From assembly GCF_904067045.1 (NCBI RefSeq), contig NZ_CAJFDC010000016.1:1-64000 (forward strand): a stretch of 64,000 nucleotides of DNA, given 5' to 3'. The stretch comes from Pseudomonas sp. FEN (lineage in GTDB: Bacteria; Pseudomonadota; Gammaproteobacteria; Pseudomonadales; Pseudomonadaceae). Shown in pieces: positions 32,181 to 41,487 of this stretch. Each line of letters starts with the position of its first letter. Within the stretch, counting starts at the first letter, position 1. The notes under the pieces are model-generated. The model was given only the letters and a program-made list of their open reading frames with translations, was not told where the DNA came from and ran no database searches. The position numbers and the translations under genes are program-made.

Positions 32181-33700
32181 CCTGCGCGCCCCTCGGCCGG
32201 ACACCCTTGCCGCACCGCTTCCGGACTCTCCACCAGCGCGCTTTTTGCCGGAGCAAGCTTGCTCGCGATGAACGACAACGCAATCCCAAGGTGTAAGCCC
32301 GCAAGCTGTTCGACCCACGCCGCCTCATCATCCAACTGGCGCAGGTCCAGCCACAAGGCATCGTCATCGATACGCCCCAACACCGGAATCGGCAAGGCGC
32401 GCAGGGCCGCCTCCAGGCCATGCAGGCTGCGCCCGCGCAGGCGTTTCGAGGTATTGGCCCGCAGGCACAGGGCCGCGCTGGGCAGTCGTGCCAGCGGTTG
32501 GCTGCCGCTGCCGATCATGCCCAGCGCCGGCAGCGCCGAAACACTCCAGCCCTCCCCCAACACGCCGGCCAACAACGGGCGCAGGCGTTCGGCCTGGGCG
32601 AGGATCTCGGCCTGAGGTCGGGTCAGCAGGCGCAGGCTGGGCAGGCGTTCGGCCAGGCGGTCCGGGTTGCGGTACAGCCCCAGTACCGCCTCCAGCGCGG
32701 CGAGGGTCAGCTTGTCGACCCGCAATGCCCGTTTCAACGGGTTTTTCTTGATCTTCGCGATCAGCTCCTTGCGACCGACGATCAACCCGGCCTGGGGGCC
32801 GCCGAGCAACTTGTCACCACTGAAGGTCACGATATCGGCACCGTCCTCCAGCGCCTGGCGTACCGTAGGCTCGGCGGGCAGGCCCCAGCGACTGAGGTCC
32901 AGCAGACTGCCGCTGCCCAGGTCTTCCAGCAGCGGCAAAGCATGGCGATGGGCAATCCGCGCCAATTCGGCGGTGGGGACCTGGGCGGTGAAACCCTGGA
33001 TGTTGTAGTTGCTGGCGTGCACCCGCATCAACAGGCCGCTGCGCGGGCCGATGGCGCTTTCATAGTCACGGGCATGGGTGCGATTGGTGGTGCCGACCTC
33101 ATGCAGGCGGACACCGGCGCGGGCCATGATGTCGGGAATCCGAAAGGCGCCGCCGATCTCGATCAGTTCGCCGCGGGAAATGATGCCTTCCTTGCGTTGC
33201 CCGAGGCTGTTGAGGGCCAGTAGCACGGCGGCGGCATTGTTGTTGACCACGGTAACGGCTTCGGCGCCGGTCAGTTCGCGGATCAGGCCCTCGATCAGGT
33301 CATCACGGTCACCGCGCTTGCCGCTATGCAGGTCGAATTCGAGGTTGAGCGGGTAACGGGCCGCCATTTGCACGGCGTCTATGGCGGCTTCGGGCAGCAG
33401 CGCCCGGCCGAGGTTGGTATGCAGCACCGTGCCGGTGAGATTGAATACCCGTTGCACACGGCTGCGGTGCTGGTTGAACAGACGTTCGCCGGCCCGGCCC
33501 GCGAGGACCGGCGGGGTCAGTTCGTTGGCTGTGAGTTGGCCCAAGCGGGCCGGTTCACGCAGCTCGTCGAGCAAATGCCGCAGGGTCGCCAACAACACAT
33601 CGCGCCCGTAGCGCTCGACCAGGGGTTGGCAGGCGGGGTCGCGCAAAAGGCTATCGATGGACGGCAGGCGGGGTGGAACGGCGGCAAGACTCGAGGACAT
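32177..33700 (-). CDS. selA: SelA, L-seryl-tRNA(Sec) selenium transferase
   Basis: A 507-residue PLP enzyme that converts Ser-tRNA-Sec to Sec-tRNA-Sec using selenophosphate. PLP Lys is K297 in FSGDKLLGGPQAG, and NLGRALLP and VVNNNAAAVLLAL are family landmarks. E. coli SelA has 463 residues. Here about 35 extra C-terminal residues, from FIASKLAPAK onward, are encoded by DNA that looks like a REP palindrome (see the repeat entry). The stop overlaps the selB start. It is preceded by fdhE in the same direction. Confidence 0.94.
   Translation of the reverse strand: MSSSLAAVPPRLPSIDSLLRDPACQPLVERYGRDVLLATLRHLLDELREPARLGQLTANELTPPVLAGRAGERLFNQHRSRVQRVFNLTGTVLHTNLGRALLPEAAIDAVQMAARYPLNLEFDLHSGKRGDRDDLIEGLIRELTGAEAVTVVNNNAAAVLLALNSLGQRKEGIISRGELIEIGGAFRIPDIMARAGVRLHEVGTTNRTHARDYESAIGPRSGLLMRVHASNYNIQGFTAQVPTAELARIAHRHALPLLEDLGSGSLLDLSRWGLPAEPTVRQALEDGADIVTFSGDKLLGGPQAGLIVGRKELIAKIKKNPLKRALRVDKLTLAALEAVLGLYRNPDRLAERLPSLRLLTRPQAEILAQAERLRPLLAGVLGEGWSVSALPALGMIGSGSQPLARLPSAALCLRANTSKRLRGRSLHGLEAALRALPIPVLGRIDDDALWLDLRQLDDEAAWVEQLAGLHLGIALSFIASKLAPAKSALVESPEAVRQGCPAEGRAG
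32235..32282. repeat. REP-like palindrome inside the 3' end of selA
   Basis: The coding strand reads ATCGCGAGCAAGCTTGCTCC, containing the perfect palindrome GAGCAAGCTTGCTC. This is the sequence form of one class of Pseudomonas REP units. It is translated as IASKLAP within the extra tail of SelA. It probably inserted near the original stop and extended the frame. Confidence 0.6.
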
Positions 33701-33766
33701 CAGCGGTTTCCTGAATGCGCGATGCGAAAACCTGAGTGTAGACGCCCAGTTGCAAGCCAGCCCTGT

Positions 33767-34690
33767 TCAATCGCCCCCCGGTGCCAGCAACAGGTTCGGG
33801 GCCTGACGCAGGTAACCTTCCTGATCGAGACGAATATCCAGCGCCAGGCTGGTGATATCGGCCGACAGCGCCTCGGCCTCGGCATCCTCTTCCAGATAGA
33901 GCAACTTCAGATAGCTGTTGCAGCCCGGGCAGATTTCCGCCCGCAACGGCGCATGACCGGCGGCATGGCCGTCATCGCCCAGGCTCAGGTACTTGAGGCC
34001 CTTGCTCTGCTCGCAATAGATACATTTGACCCGCACCACATGCCACTCGCAGGCACACAGCGAACACACCAGATAGCGCAAGCCGTTGAACTTGCCCCGA
34101 TGCCGGATCACTCCGGCCATGGCCGGCGAACCGCAGGCCGGGCACTGCGACAGGCTGTCGCCGGGTTTCAGCGCGAGGGCCGGCACATTCAGCAGCCAAT
34201 GACTCCAGGCCGCCTGCAAGGCAGCCCCGAGAAAAGGCACCAGAGCCGCCGGCAGCCCGCTGTATTGGCCCCCCAGCAAGGCCAGCGCCCAGACCTTGCG
34301 TTGTCCGCCACGACTCGCCTGCAAGGTGTCAACGGCCTGGCGCACGGCCGGGGTCGTGGCCGTATACCCCGACAACAAGGCGTCGAGCCAGGGCAACCAC
34401 AGGTCCTCACGCACCAGGCTGTCGGCGGCCAGTGGTGGCAGGCCATGTTCCAGACACAGCTGCTGGCGCGCGGCGTCGGTAGATAGCATTGTCGGCGGTT
34501 GCTCCAGCAGTTGCTGCTGTACCCGGCAAATCCCGGCCAGCAGGCCGAGGTACTCGGCCAACGGATGCCCGAGCGCCAGTTTTTCCAGTCGGGCGGCCCG
34601 TAGGGCGAACAGCGTCGGTGGCGGCAAATGCAGGAACGGCACAGAGCTGGCCGATGCCTCGATCTGTCCAGGTTCCAATATCGTGCTCAA
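33767..34690 (-). CDS. fdhE: FdhE, formate dehydrogenase accessory protein
   Basis: A 307-residue FdhE with its rubredoxin-like CxxC pairs: CPACGSP, CSLCACEWH, CIYCEQSKG and CPGCNSYLK. It binds formate dehydrogenase and is needed for its activity, perhaps in cofactor or export checking. TTG 34690 is the likely start: AAGGGG lies eight bases before it and the protein then reads MSTILEPGQIEA. The frame is open from 34735, but that part overlaps fdnI. It follows the fdnI stop by only four bases. Confidence 0.9.
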   Translation of the reverse strand: MSTILEPGQIEASASSVPFLHLPPPTLFALRAARLEKLALGHPLAEYLGLLAGICRVQQQLLEQPPTMLSTDAARQQLCLEHGLPPLAADSLVREDLWLPWLDALLSGYTATTPAVRQAVDTLQASRGGQRKVWALALLGGQYSGLPAALVPFLGAALQAAWSHWLLNVPALALKPGDSLSQCPACGSPAMAGVIRHRGKFNGLRYLVCSLCACEWHVVRVKCIYCEQSKGLKYLSLGDDGHAAGHAPLRAEICPGCNSYLKLLYLEEDAEAEALSADITSLALDIRLDQEGYLRQAPNLLLAPGGD

Positions 34691-34694
34691 GCGC

Positions 34695-35348
34695 TTACCC
34701 CTTTTTTGCTGGCTCGGCGGTCGAGGTCTCGCCACGGGTCACTTCGCGGTACCACAATTCATGGTGCTTGCGCGCCCAGGCGTGGCTGACCCAACCATGC
34801 AGCATGGCCCCGACCGAGCCCTTGATCCAGATGCCGGCATAAACATGCACGATGATGCTCAACACCAGCACCAACGCCGCCAGCGCATGCAGCAGCACTG
34901 CCAGGCGAATGCTGGCGATGCCGAAGTACTGGCTGAAATACGCCCGCCAGATCACCACCCCGCTGAACAGCAGAACCAGCATGCAGGCCAGCAGCGTCCA
35001 GAACAGCAGCTTCTGCCCGGGATTGTACTTGCCGATCGGCGGCACGCCCTCCTCCTCGTTGCGCATCACTCGCCCCACCCGCCGCAGCCACGGACGGTCG
35101 TTGGCGATAAACAAGTTGGCCCGCCAGAAACGGATCACCAGCCCGAGGAACAGCACGAACATCAGCAAGCCCATGAAGGGATGCAGGATACGGGTCCAGG
35201 GACCACCGCCGAACAAGGCGCTGAGCCAGAACAACGCCGGATGAAACAGCGCCAGCCCCGACAGGCCGGCCATGACGAACAGGATCGCCACCAGCCAGTG
35301 GTTGCTGCGCTGGCTGGCGGTATAACGCAGGATCGGCTTGTCGTTCAT
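34695..35348 (-). CDS. fdnI: Formate dehydrogenase-N gamma subunit (cytochrome b556)
   Basis: A 217-residue membrane cytochrome b of the FdnI/FdoI type. It has four hydrophobic segments (about 14-35, 52-72, 112-133, 150-172) and conserved His residues such as HPFMGLLMF and LHALAALVLV for the two haems. It anchors FdnGH on the periplasmic face of the inner membrane and passes electrons to quinone. It overlaps fdnH by four bases. Confidence 0.93.
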   Translation of the reverse strand: MNDKPILRYTASQRSNHWLVAILFVMAGLSGLALFHPALFWLSALFGGGPWTRILHPFMGLLMFVLFLGLVIRFWRANLFIANDRPWLRRVGRVMRNEEEGVPPIGKYNPGQKLLFWTLLACMLVLLFSGVVIWRAYFSQYFGIASIRLAVLLHALAALVLVLSIIVHVYAGIWIKGSVGAMLHGWVSHAWARKHHELWYREVTRGETSTAEPAKKG

Positions 35349-36286
35349 GGCCGAGGCTCCTTAGCGGTTTTCGGATCAAAGACCTGTACGCCAGGGGCGA
35401 CCTGGTGGACGCCGCCGTCCGTGGGCGGCGCAGGCTCGTCTTCTTCGACCCGTTGCGGGCCGATGCGCACATAATGGAAAAACCCCGCCAGCACCGCCGC
35501 GCCCATCGCCAGCAGCCCCAACGGCTTGCTGAGGCCTTTCCACAGCTCGACAAAGGGGCTGATACTCGGCTGGTTCGGCAGGCCGGCATACAGCGACGGC
35601 TGGTCGGCGTGGTGCAGCACGTACATCACATGGGTACCACCCACGCCGGCCGGGTCGTACAGGCCGGCCTGGTCGAAGCCCCGGGACTTGAGGTCGACGA
35701 TGCGCTCGGCGGCGTGTTCCTTCATGTCTTCCTTGCTGCCGAAGACAATCGCCCCGGTCGGACAGGTTTTCACACAGGCCGGCTCCAGCCCCACCGCCAC
35801 CCGGTCCGAACACAGCGTGCACTTGTAGGCCTTGTGGTCCTTCTGCGAGATCCGCGGGATGTCGAAGGGACAGCCGGTGATGCAGTAGCCGCAACCGATG
35901 CAATGGTCCTGGTTGAAGTCGACGATGCCATTGGCGTGCTGGATGATCGCCCCCGGGCTGGGACAGGCCTTCAGGCAGCCGGGGTCGGCGCAGTGCATGC
36001 AACCGTCCTTGCGGATCAGCCATTCCAGGTTGCCCGTCGGAGTTTCATGCTCGGTGAAGCGCATCAGGGTCCAGCTTTCGGCGCTCAGGTCCTGGGGATT
36101 GTCGTAGGTGCCGTGGTTGTGGCCAACCTCGTCGCGCAGCTCGTTCCATTCCGAACACGCCACCTGGCAAGCCTTGCAGCCGATGCACTTGGTCGTGTCG
36201 ATCAGTTTGGCGACGGCTTCCTGCTGGCGCACGGAGGGCGGTACGGTGGTGGTCGCCGAACGGGCAATGATGTCTTGGCTGGCCAT
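35345..36286 (-). CDS. fdnH: Formate dehydrogenase-N beta subunit (iron-sulfur protein)
   Basis: A 313-residue protein with four [4Fe-4S] cysteine groups: CIGCKACQVAC, CMHCADPGCLKACP, CIGCGYCITGCP and CTLCSDR...CVKTCP. A single C-terminal membrane helix (about 250-270) anchors it. It carries electrons from FdnG to the cytochrome b subunit. It overlaps fdnG and fdnI by short ATGA-type joins. Confidence 0.95.
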   Translation of the reverse strand: MASQDIIARSATTTVPPSVRQQEAVAKLIDTTKCIGCKACQVACSEWNELRDEVGHNHGTYDNPQDLSAESWTLMRFTEHETPTGNLEWLIRKDGCMHCADPGCLKACPSPGAIIQHANGIVDFNQDHCIGCGYCITGCPFDIPRISQKDHKAYKCTLCSDRVAVGLEPACVKTCPTGAIVFGSKEDMKEHAAERIVDLKSRGFDQAGLYDPAGVGGTHVMYVLHHADQPSLYAGLPNQPSISPFVELWKGLSKPLGLLAMGAAVLAGFFHYVRIGPQRVEEDEPAPPTDGGVHQVAPGVQVFDPKTAKEPRP

Positions 36287-39200
36287 CAGATTTTCTCCAC
36301 GTTGACCAGGAACGACTTGGATTCCGGGGTCTGTGAATTACCGTCGCCAAGGAACGGCACCAGGGTGTTGGTCAGGTAGCCATGTCGCGCCACCCCGGTG
36401 AACCCCCAATGCAGCGGGATGCCGATATGGTGCACGACCTGGTTGTTGACCTGCAGCGGCCGAATCCGCTTGGTCACCACCGCCACCGCCTCGATATGCC
36501 CACGCTTGGAACTGACCCGCACCCGGTCGCCGGCAGCGATGCCCTTCTCCTTGGCCAGCACTTCGCCGATCTCGACGAATTGCTCGGGCTGGGCAATGGC
36601 GTTGAGCTTGCAGTGCTTGCTCCAGAAGTGGAAATGCTCGGTCAGCCGGTAGGTGGTGGCCGCATAAGGGAAGTCCTTGGCCTGCCCCAGCGTGTCCCAG
36701 ACCGAATCGAAGATCCGAGCCGCCGGGCTGCTGGTGACCTTTTTGTGGTCCGGGTGCAGCGGGTTGATGCCGATCGGGGTTTCGAATGGCTCGTAGTGTT
36801 CCGGAAACGGCCCTTCGGCCATCTTGTCGACGGCAAAGAAGCGGGCCACGCCCTCGGGGTTCATGATGAAGGGATTCATCCCGGCTTCCGGCGGCACATC
36901 GGGCTTGTAGTCGGGTATATCGGTTCCGCCCCAGAGCTTGCCGTTCCACCATACCAGGCGTTTTTCCGCTGACCAGGGCTTGCCCTGGAGGTCGGCGGAC
37001 GCGCGGTTGTAGAGGATGCGCCGGTTCATCGGCCAGGCCCAGGCCCAGCCCAGGTGCTGTTTCATGCCATAGGGGTCACTGTTATCGCGCCGGGCCATCT
37101 GGTTGCCTTGCTCGGTCCAACTGCCGCAGAAGATCCAGCAACCCGAGGCGGTGCTGCCGTCGTCCTTGAGCTGGGCAAACCCGGCCAATTGCTGGCCGGC
37201 CTTGGTCGTAGTCCCGGAGGCATCGGTGAAGTCCGTGCTGGCGTAGCCGTTGATTTCCCGGGCCAGCTCTTCCGGCGACGGTTCATCGGCAATCCTGTAG
37301 GGCCAACTGAGCTTGAGGATCGGTTCGGCGAAAGCGCCGCCATTGGCCTGGTAACGCTGGCGCAGACGCAGGAACAACTCGCTCATGATCTTCACGTCGG
37401 TGCGGGCTTGCCCTGGTCCTTCGGCGCCTTTCCAGTGCCATTGCAGCCAGCGGCTGCTGTTGGTCAGCGAGCCGTCCTCCTCGGCGAAGCAGGTGGTGGG
37501 CAGGCGGATGACTTCGGTCTGGATACTGGCGCTGTCGACATCGTTGTAAGGCCCGGCATTGCGCCAGAACTCCGAGGTCTCGGTGGCCAGGGGGTCCATG
37601 ATCACCAGCCACTTGAGTTTACCCAGCGCAGCGCTCACCCGGTTCTTGTCGGGCAACGCGGCAATCGGGTTGAAGCCCTGGCAAATGTAGCCGTTGACCA
37701 GCCCCCGGCCCATCCGGTCGAACATGCGCAGGATGTCATAGCCAGGGTTGTCGAGCTTGGGCAGCCAGTCATAGCCCCAGTGATTCTCGGCCGTGGCATT
37801 GGCGCCGTACCAGGCCTTCATCAGGCTGACATGGAACTTGCCGTAGTTCTGCCAATAGGACAACTGGCCGGGACGCAAGGGCTTGAGGGCACGCTTGGCG
37901 ATGTAGGCGTCGTAGTCCTGTTCGGCGTCGGAGGCCAGGGTCAGGTAGCCGGGCAGCGAGTTGGACAACAACCCCAGGTCCGTCAGGCCCTGGATGTTGG
38001 AGTGACCACGCAAGGCATTGACCCCACCGCCAGGCATGCCGACATTGCCCAGCAACAGCTGGACCATGGCGGCGCTACGGATCATCTGCGAACCGATGGA
38101 GTGCTGGGTCCAGCCCAGGGCATAGAGAATCGTCATGGTCTTGCCCGGTTGCGCGCAGGTGGCGATCTCGTCCCAGATCTTGCGCATGGCCTCCTGCGGC
38201 ATGCCGCAGGTCTGGCTTGCCAGCGCCAGGGTGTAGCGGCTGTAGTGCTGTTTCATCAACTGATAGACGCAACGCGGGTCCTGCAGTGTCGGGTCGACCT
38301 TGGCGAAGCCGTCCGCGCCCAGCTCATAGCCCCAGGAGGACTTGTCGGTGTAGGTACGGCTGGTCGCATCATAGCCACTGAACAGCCCGTCCTCGAAACT
38401 GAAGCCGGCCTTGACGATGAACGACACGTCAGTGTAGCTGCGCACGTATTCGTGCTGGATCTTGTCCTCGCTCAGCAGGAAGTTGATCAGCCCGCCCATG
38501 AAGGCGATGTCGCTGCCGGTACGGATCGGCGCGTAATAATCGGCCAGCGACGCGGTCCGGGTAAAACGCGGGTCGACCACGATCAGCCGGGCCTGGTTAT
38601 GAGCCTTGGCTTCGGTCACCCACTTGAAACCGCAGGGGTGCGCTTCAGCGGCATTCCCCCCCATTACCAGGATCAGATTCGCGTTGGCGATATCGGTCCA
38701 GGTGTTGGTCATGGCTCCACGGCCATACGTCGGGGCAAGACTTGCCACCGTCGGGCCATGTCAGACACGTGCCTGGTTGTCGAACCCCAGCATGCCCAGA
38801 CTGCGAATGACCTTGTGGGTCAGGTAACCGGCTTCATTGGACGCCGCCGAGGCAGCGAGAAAGCCGGTGGTCAGCCAGCGATTGACTGTCTGTCCCAAGG
38901 CGTTCTTCTCGATGAAGTTGGCGTCACGGTCGGCCTTGATCAGGTCGCTGACGCGGTCCAGCGCTTCATCCCAGGAAATTCGCGTCCACTCCAGGCTACC
39001 CGGCTTGCGCACCTGCGGGTACTTGAGGCGATCGGGGCTGTGAATGAAGTCCAGCAGGCCCGCGCCCTTCGGACACAGGGTACCGCGATTGACCGGATGG
39101 TCGGCATCCCCCTCGATATGGATGATGCTCTGGGCGACATTCTTGGCGGTATCGCCCTGGCTGTACATGATCAGCCCGCAACCGACCGAGCAATACGGGC

Positions 39201-39351
39201 AAGTATTGCGGGTCTCATGGGTATGGGTGAGTTTGAAGTGGCGCACTTGCTCAGCGAAGGCCGGCGCCGGGGCCATGCCCAACGCGGCCAGGCTCGAGCC
39301 TCCAAGGCCGATGGCGGCGACCTTGAAGAACTGACGACGGTTGAGATCCAT
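36286..39351 (-). CDS. fdnG: Formate dehydrogenase-N alpha subunit, selenoprotein (UGA read as Sec197)
   Basis: A 1021-residue molybdopterin enzyme that oxidises formate in the periplasm. It begins with a Tat signal (NRRQFFKVAA) and a [4Fe-4S] motif CPYCSVGCGL. In-frame TGA at 38761-38763 is codon 197, in the context NQARV-Sec-HGPTVAS, the conserved active-site Sec of FdnG/FdoG. Reading through gives the full-length family protein; stopping would give two halves with no separate start. The sel genes for decoding lie just downstream in the same direction. Length agrees with E. coli FdoG (1016). Confidence 0.96.
38721..38763 (-). promoter_or_regulatory. SECIS-like hairpin downstream of the fdnG UGA
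   Basis: Directly after the TGA the coding strand folds with an apical stem GGCAA-GTC-TTGCC and outer GGCC/GGCC pairing 37 bases apart. The GCAAGTCTTGC apex closely resembles the bacterial fdnG/fdhF SECIS loop, with its G, U and bulged U. SelB binds this hairpin to place selenocysteine at the UGA. Confidence 0.8.
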
Positions 39352-39555
39352 CGCGTACTCCCGATCTGGTGAAGATCCCGGCCAGATGCCGGGGTTCTGG
39401 AACAGTCACGCGGCTGGCGTGATTGCCGTCAGTTTCACTCTAGCCAAGATTGGCGATTGTGCGCCGCGACCTGATCATCGGCGATCCCCACAGGATATGC
39501 GGGAGCCAGCAAGCTGGCGCCTATACAGGTCGTGCGGTGTTTTCGAGAGCCGCTG
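39352..39555. other. fdn promoter region with a REP-like palindrome
   Basis: The 204-base gap between fdnG and the TetR gene should carry the fdn promoter. I did not find a TTGAT-N4-ATCAA box. A REP-like hairpin (GCCAGC-AA-GCTGGC, 39505-39518) lies closer to the TetR stop. Confidence 0.5.
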
Positions 39556-40308
39556 TTACTTGCCGGCGAGCTTGGTCGTGACCGGTACGGCGTGCTGGCG
39601 GATCGAACGCTGGGTTTGCAGCACGCGCTCCAGCGCCAGCTCCGCCTTGTGGTCTTGCAGCGGCGCATGAATGGCCGCCGACACCAGGCTGATCAGTTTG
39701 GTCATGACTTCGGCATCGGTGGCCGGACGCCCCAGACTCATGGCCTGCATCAGGAAGCGCAGCTCGGTCCCGGCAATCACCCCGGAAATGGCCTTGAGGG
39801 CGAATTGCAGGCGCAACCCGACCTCATTGCGTGGCAGATCCGGCAGTGCCAGGGCGAAAGCATTGAAGAAACGTTCGAAAACCGGCTGGTAATGTGCCTT
39901 GAGGTATTCCTGGATAAAGGGAGAGGTGTCGCTGTAGACACGGCCCAGGAAACGAATGAAGGAACGGCTCTCATCGCCGTCGCCACTGCGCTCCAGGCCC
40001 ATGGCCGGAGCGAACAGGACCCCCAGCAGGGTCTCGCAGTCCAACGGGCCGTCAGCCTGCGCCTCGCATTTGGCCAGCAGTTCCAGGCGCTGCTCATTGA
40101 GCGGTCCGAGCCGCTGCATCAGCAAGGCGGTCATCAGGGAATCCTTGTCCCCGAAGTGGTAGTTCACCGCGGCGAGGTTGACCTGGGCACGCTCGGTGAT
40201 CTGGCGCAATAACACGGCGTCGTAGCCGTATTTGATAAACAGAGCCTCCGTGGCATCCAGCAGTCGGGTCTTGGTGACATTGGGGGCACTGAGTTTCTTT
40301 GCGACCAT
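39556..40308 (-). CDS. TetR/AcrR family transcriptional regulator
   Basis: A 250-residue regulator. The N-terminal TetR helix-turn-helix (about 12-58) contains LLDATEALFIKYGYDAV and ITERAQVNLAAVNYHFGDKDSL, close to the PsrA-type pattern. The C-terminal ligand domain is all helical. It is divergent from the four-gene ABC exporter and separated by 474 bases that contain two copies of an AT-rich motif, so it is a candidate regulator of that operon and of itself. No ligand can be named. Confidence 0.88.
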   Translation of the reverse strand: MVAKKLSAPNVTKTRLLDATEALFIKYGYDAVLLRQITERAQVNLAAVNYHFGDKDSLMTALLMQRLGPLNEQRLELLAKCEAQADGPLDCETLLGVLFAPAMGLERSGDGDESRSFIRFLGRVYSDTSPFIQEYLKAHYQPVFERFFNAFALALPDLPRNEVGLRLQFALKAISGVIAGTELRFLMQAMSLGRPATDAEVMTKLISLVSAAIHAPLQDHKAELALERVLQTQRSIRQHAVPVTTKLAGK

Positions 40309-40782
40309 AGGTGAGGAGCCTTTGCGGGTAAAAGTCTGACCGGGCGAATAGTGTTTTAAAAATAAATTTGATTTTTTATACCTGTGAAAGCCTTTGAAAG
40401 CAAGCCTCTACACCGTGGCGCCCGCCCTGGCGGGGGTTTGAAAATCATTCTGTCGAGTCTCAAAAAGGACACACTCAGACACAATTTGTCGGCATCGCCG
40501 CCCTCTTTATGCAAACCCGGGTGGCTTCAGCATTAAAGAGAGCAAGGCATTGGCTGTCCGATAAAATGTTTCAGGATGTCACAAAGCCCCGTTCGAACGG
40601 CCTGCGCCGTCCTCGCGACAGAGGGCTAGCGCCGCCCCAGGATCACGACTACTATTCAAACAAATTTTTAAAATAAGAAAATAAACCCTGGGTCCGTTCC
40701 TGCCCGAGAACCGCCTGAGCGCTCCAGCAATCGCCCGGGGCCGGTGGCTCCTGTCAGGTCGAGCCGGTTGGTGCGATCAGCA
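40309..40782. promoter_or_regulatory. Divergent promoter region with an inverted pair of AT-rich motifs
   Basis: No gene is seen. The motif TTTTAAAAATNNNTTTGA occurs at 40354-40371 on the plus strand and again, inverted, at 40656-40673, the first 46 bases before the TetR start and the second about 110 before the ABC start. Fifteen fixed positions match. They could be operators of the TetR protein or AT-rich promoter elements. The DNA between them is GC-rich. Confidence 0.5.
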
Positions 40783-41487
40783 ATGACAGACACGATTGCT
40801 CACGAAGGTTTCATCTCCCTGCAAGGCATCGGCAAGCGTTACCGCCTCGCCGAGCAAACACTCACCATTCTCGACAATGTCTCGCTGTCCATCGAGGCGG
40901 GTGAAAGTTGCGCGATTCTCGGGGCTTCCGGTTCGGGCAAAAGCACCCTGCTCAATATCCTTGGCCTGCTCGACCGGCCTGACGGCGGCCATTATCGTTT
41001 TGCCGGGCATGACATTTTCCAGGCCAGTCCCGACCAACTGGCGGCCATTCGCAACCGGCAGATCGGCTTCGTCTTCCAGAGCTTCAACCTGCTGGCGCGC
41101 CTCAGCGCCCTGGACAATGTCGCCCTGCCCTTGAGTTATCGCGGGATCCCTCGAGGCGAATCACTGATCCGGGCCATGGCCATGCTGGAGCAGGTCGGCC
41201 TGGCGCAACGCGCGCACCATCGCCCCGCGGACCTGTCCGGCGGTCAACGCCAGCGGGTAGCCATTGCTCGCGCCCTGGTGGGCGAACCTTCGGTCATCCT
41301 CGCCGATGAGCCCACCGGCAATTTGGACAGCAGCACGGCCCGGGAAATCATGGAGCTGTTGCTGGAGCTCAATCGCGTCCGCCAGGTCACGCTGATCATC
41401 GTCACCCACGACCCGCAAATCGCCCAGCGCCTGAGTCGACAGATCCGGGTACACAACGGCGTGGTCCGCGAGGCCTGCCCGGCATGA
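40783..41487 (+). CDS. ABC transporter ATP-binding protein (MacB/LolD type)
   Basis: A 234-residue ATPase: Walker A GASGSGKST, Q-loop FVFQSFNLL, signature LSGGQRQRVAIARAL, Walker B VILADEPTGNLDS. ATG 40783 is chosen because the protein then reads MTDTIAHEGFISLQGIGKRY; upstream in-frame codons have no support. It belongs to the LolD/MacB class, in which ATP use drives mechanotransmission through FtsX-type permeases. It overlaps the permease gene by four bases (ATGA). Here ATPase and permease are separate proteins, unlike fused MacB. Confidence 0.93.
   Translation: MTDTIAHEGFISLQGIGKRYRLAEQTLTILDNVSLSIEAGESCAILGASGSGKSTLLNILGLLDRPDGGHYRFAGHDIFQASPDQLAAIRNRQIGFVFQSFNLLARLSALDNVALPLSYRGIPRGESLIRAMAMLEQVGLAQRAHHRPADLSGGQRQRVAIARALVGEPSVILADEPTGNLDSSTAREIMELLLELNRVRQVTLIIVTHDPQIAQRLSRQIRVHNGVVREACPA

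Noticed and set aside
38761..38763. fdnG as a pseudogene broken by a stop codon
   Set aside because: The TGA is in the conserved Sec context with a SECIS-like hairpin, and selA, selB and selC are next door.
37054..39372. 772-codon open frame opposite fdnG
   Set aside because: Antisense to a certain selenoprotein gene; no domain.
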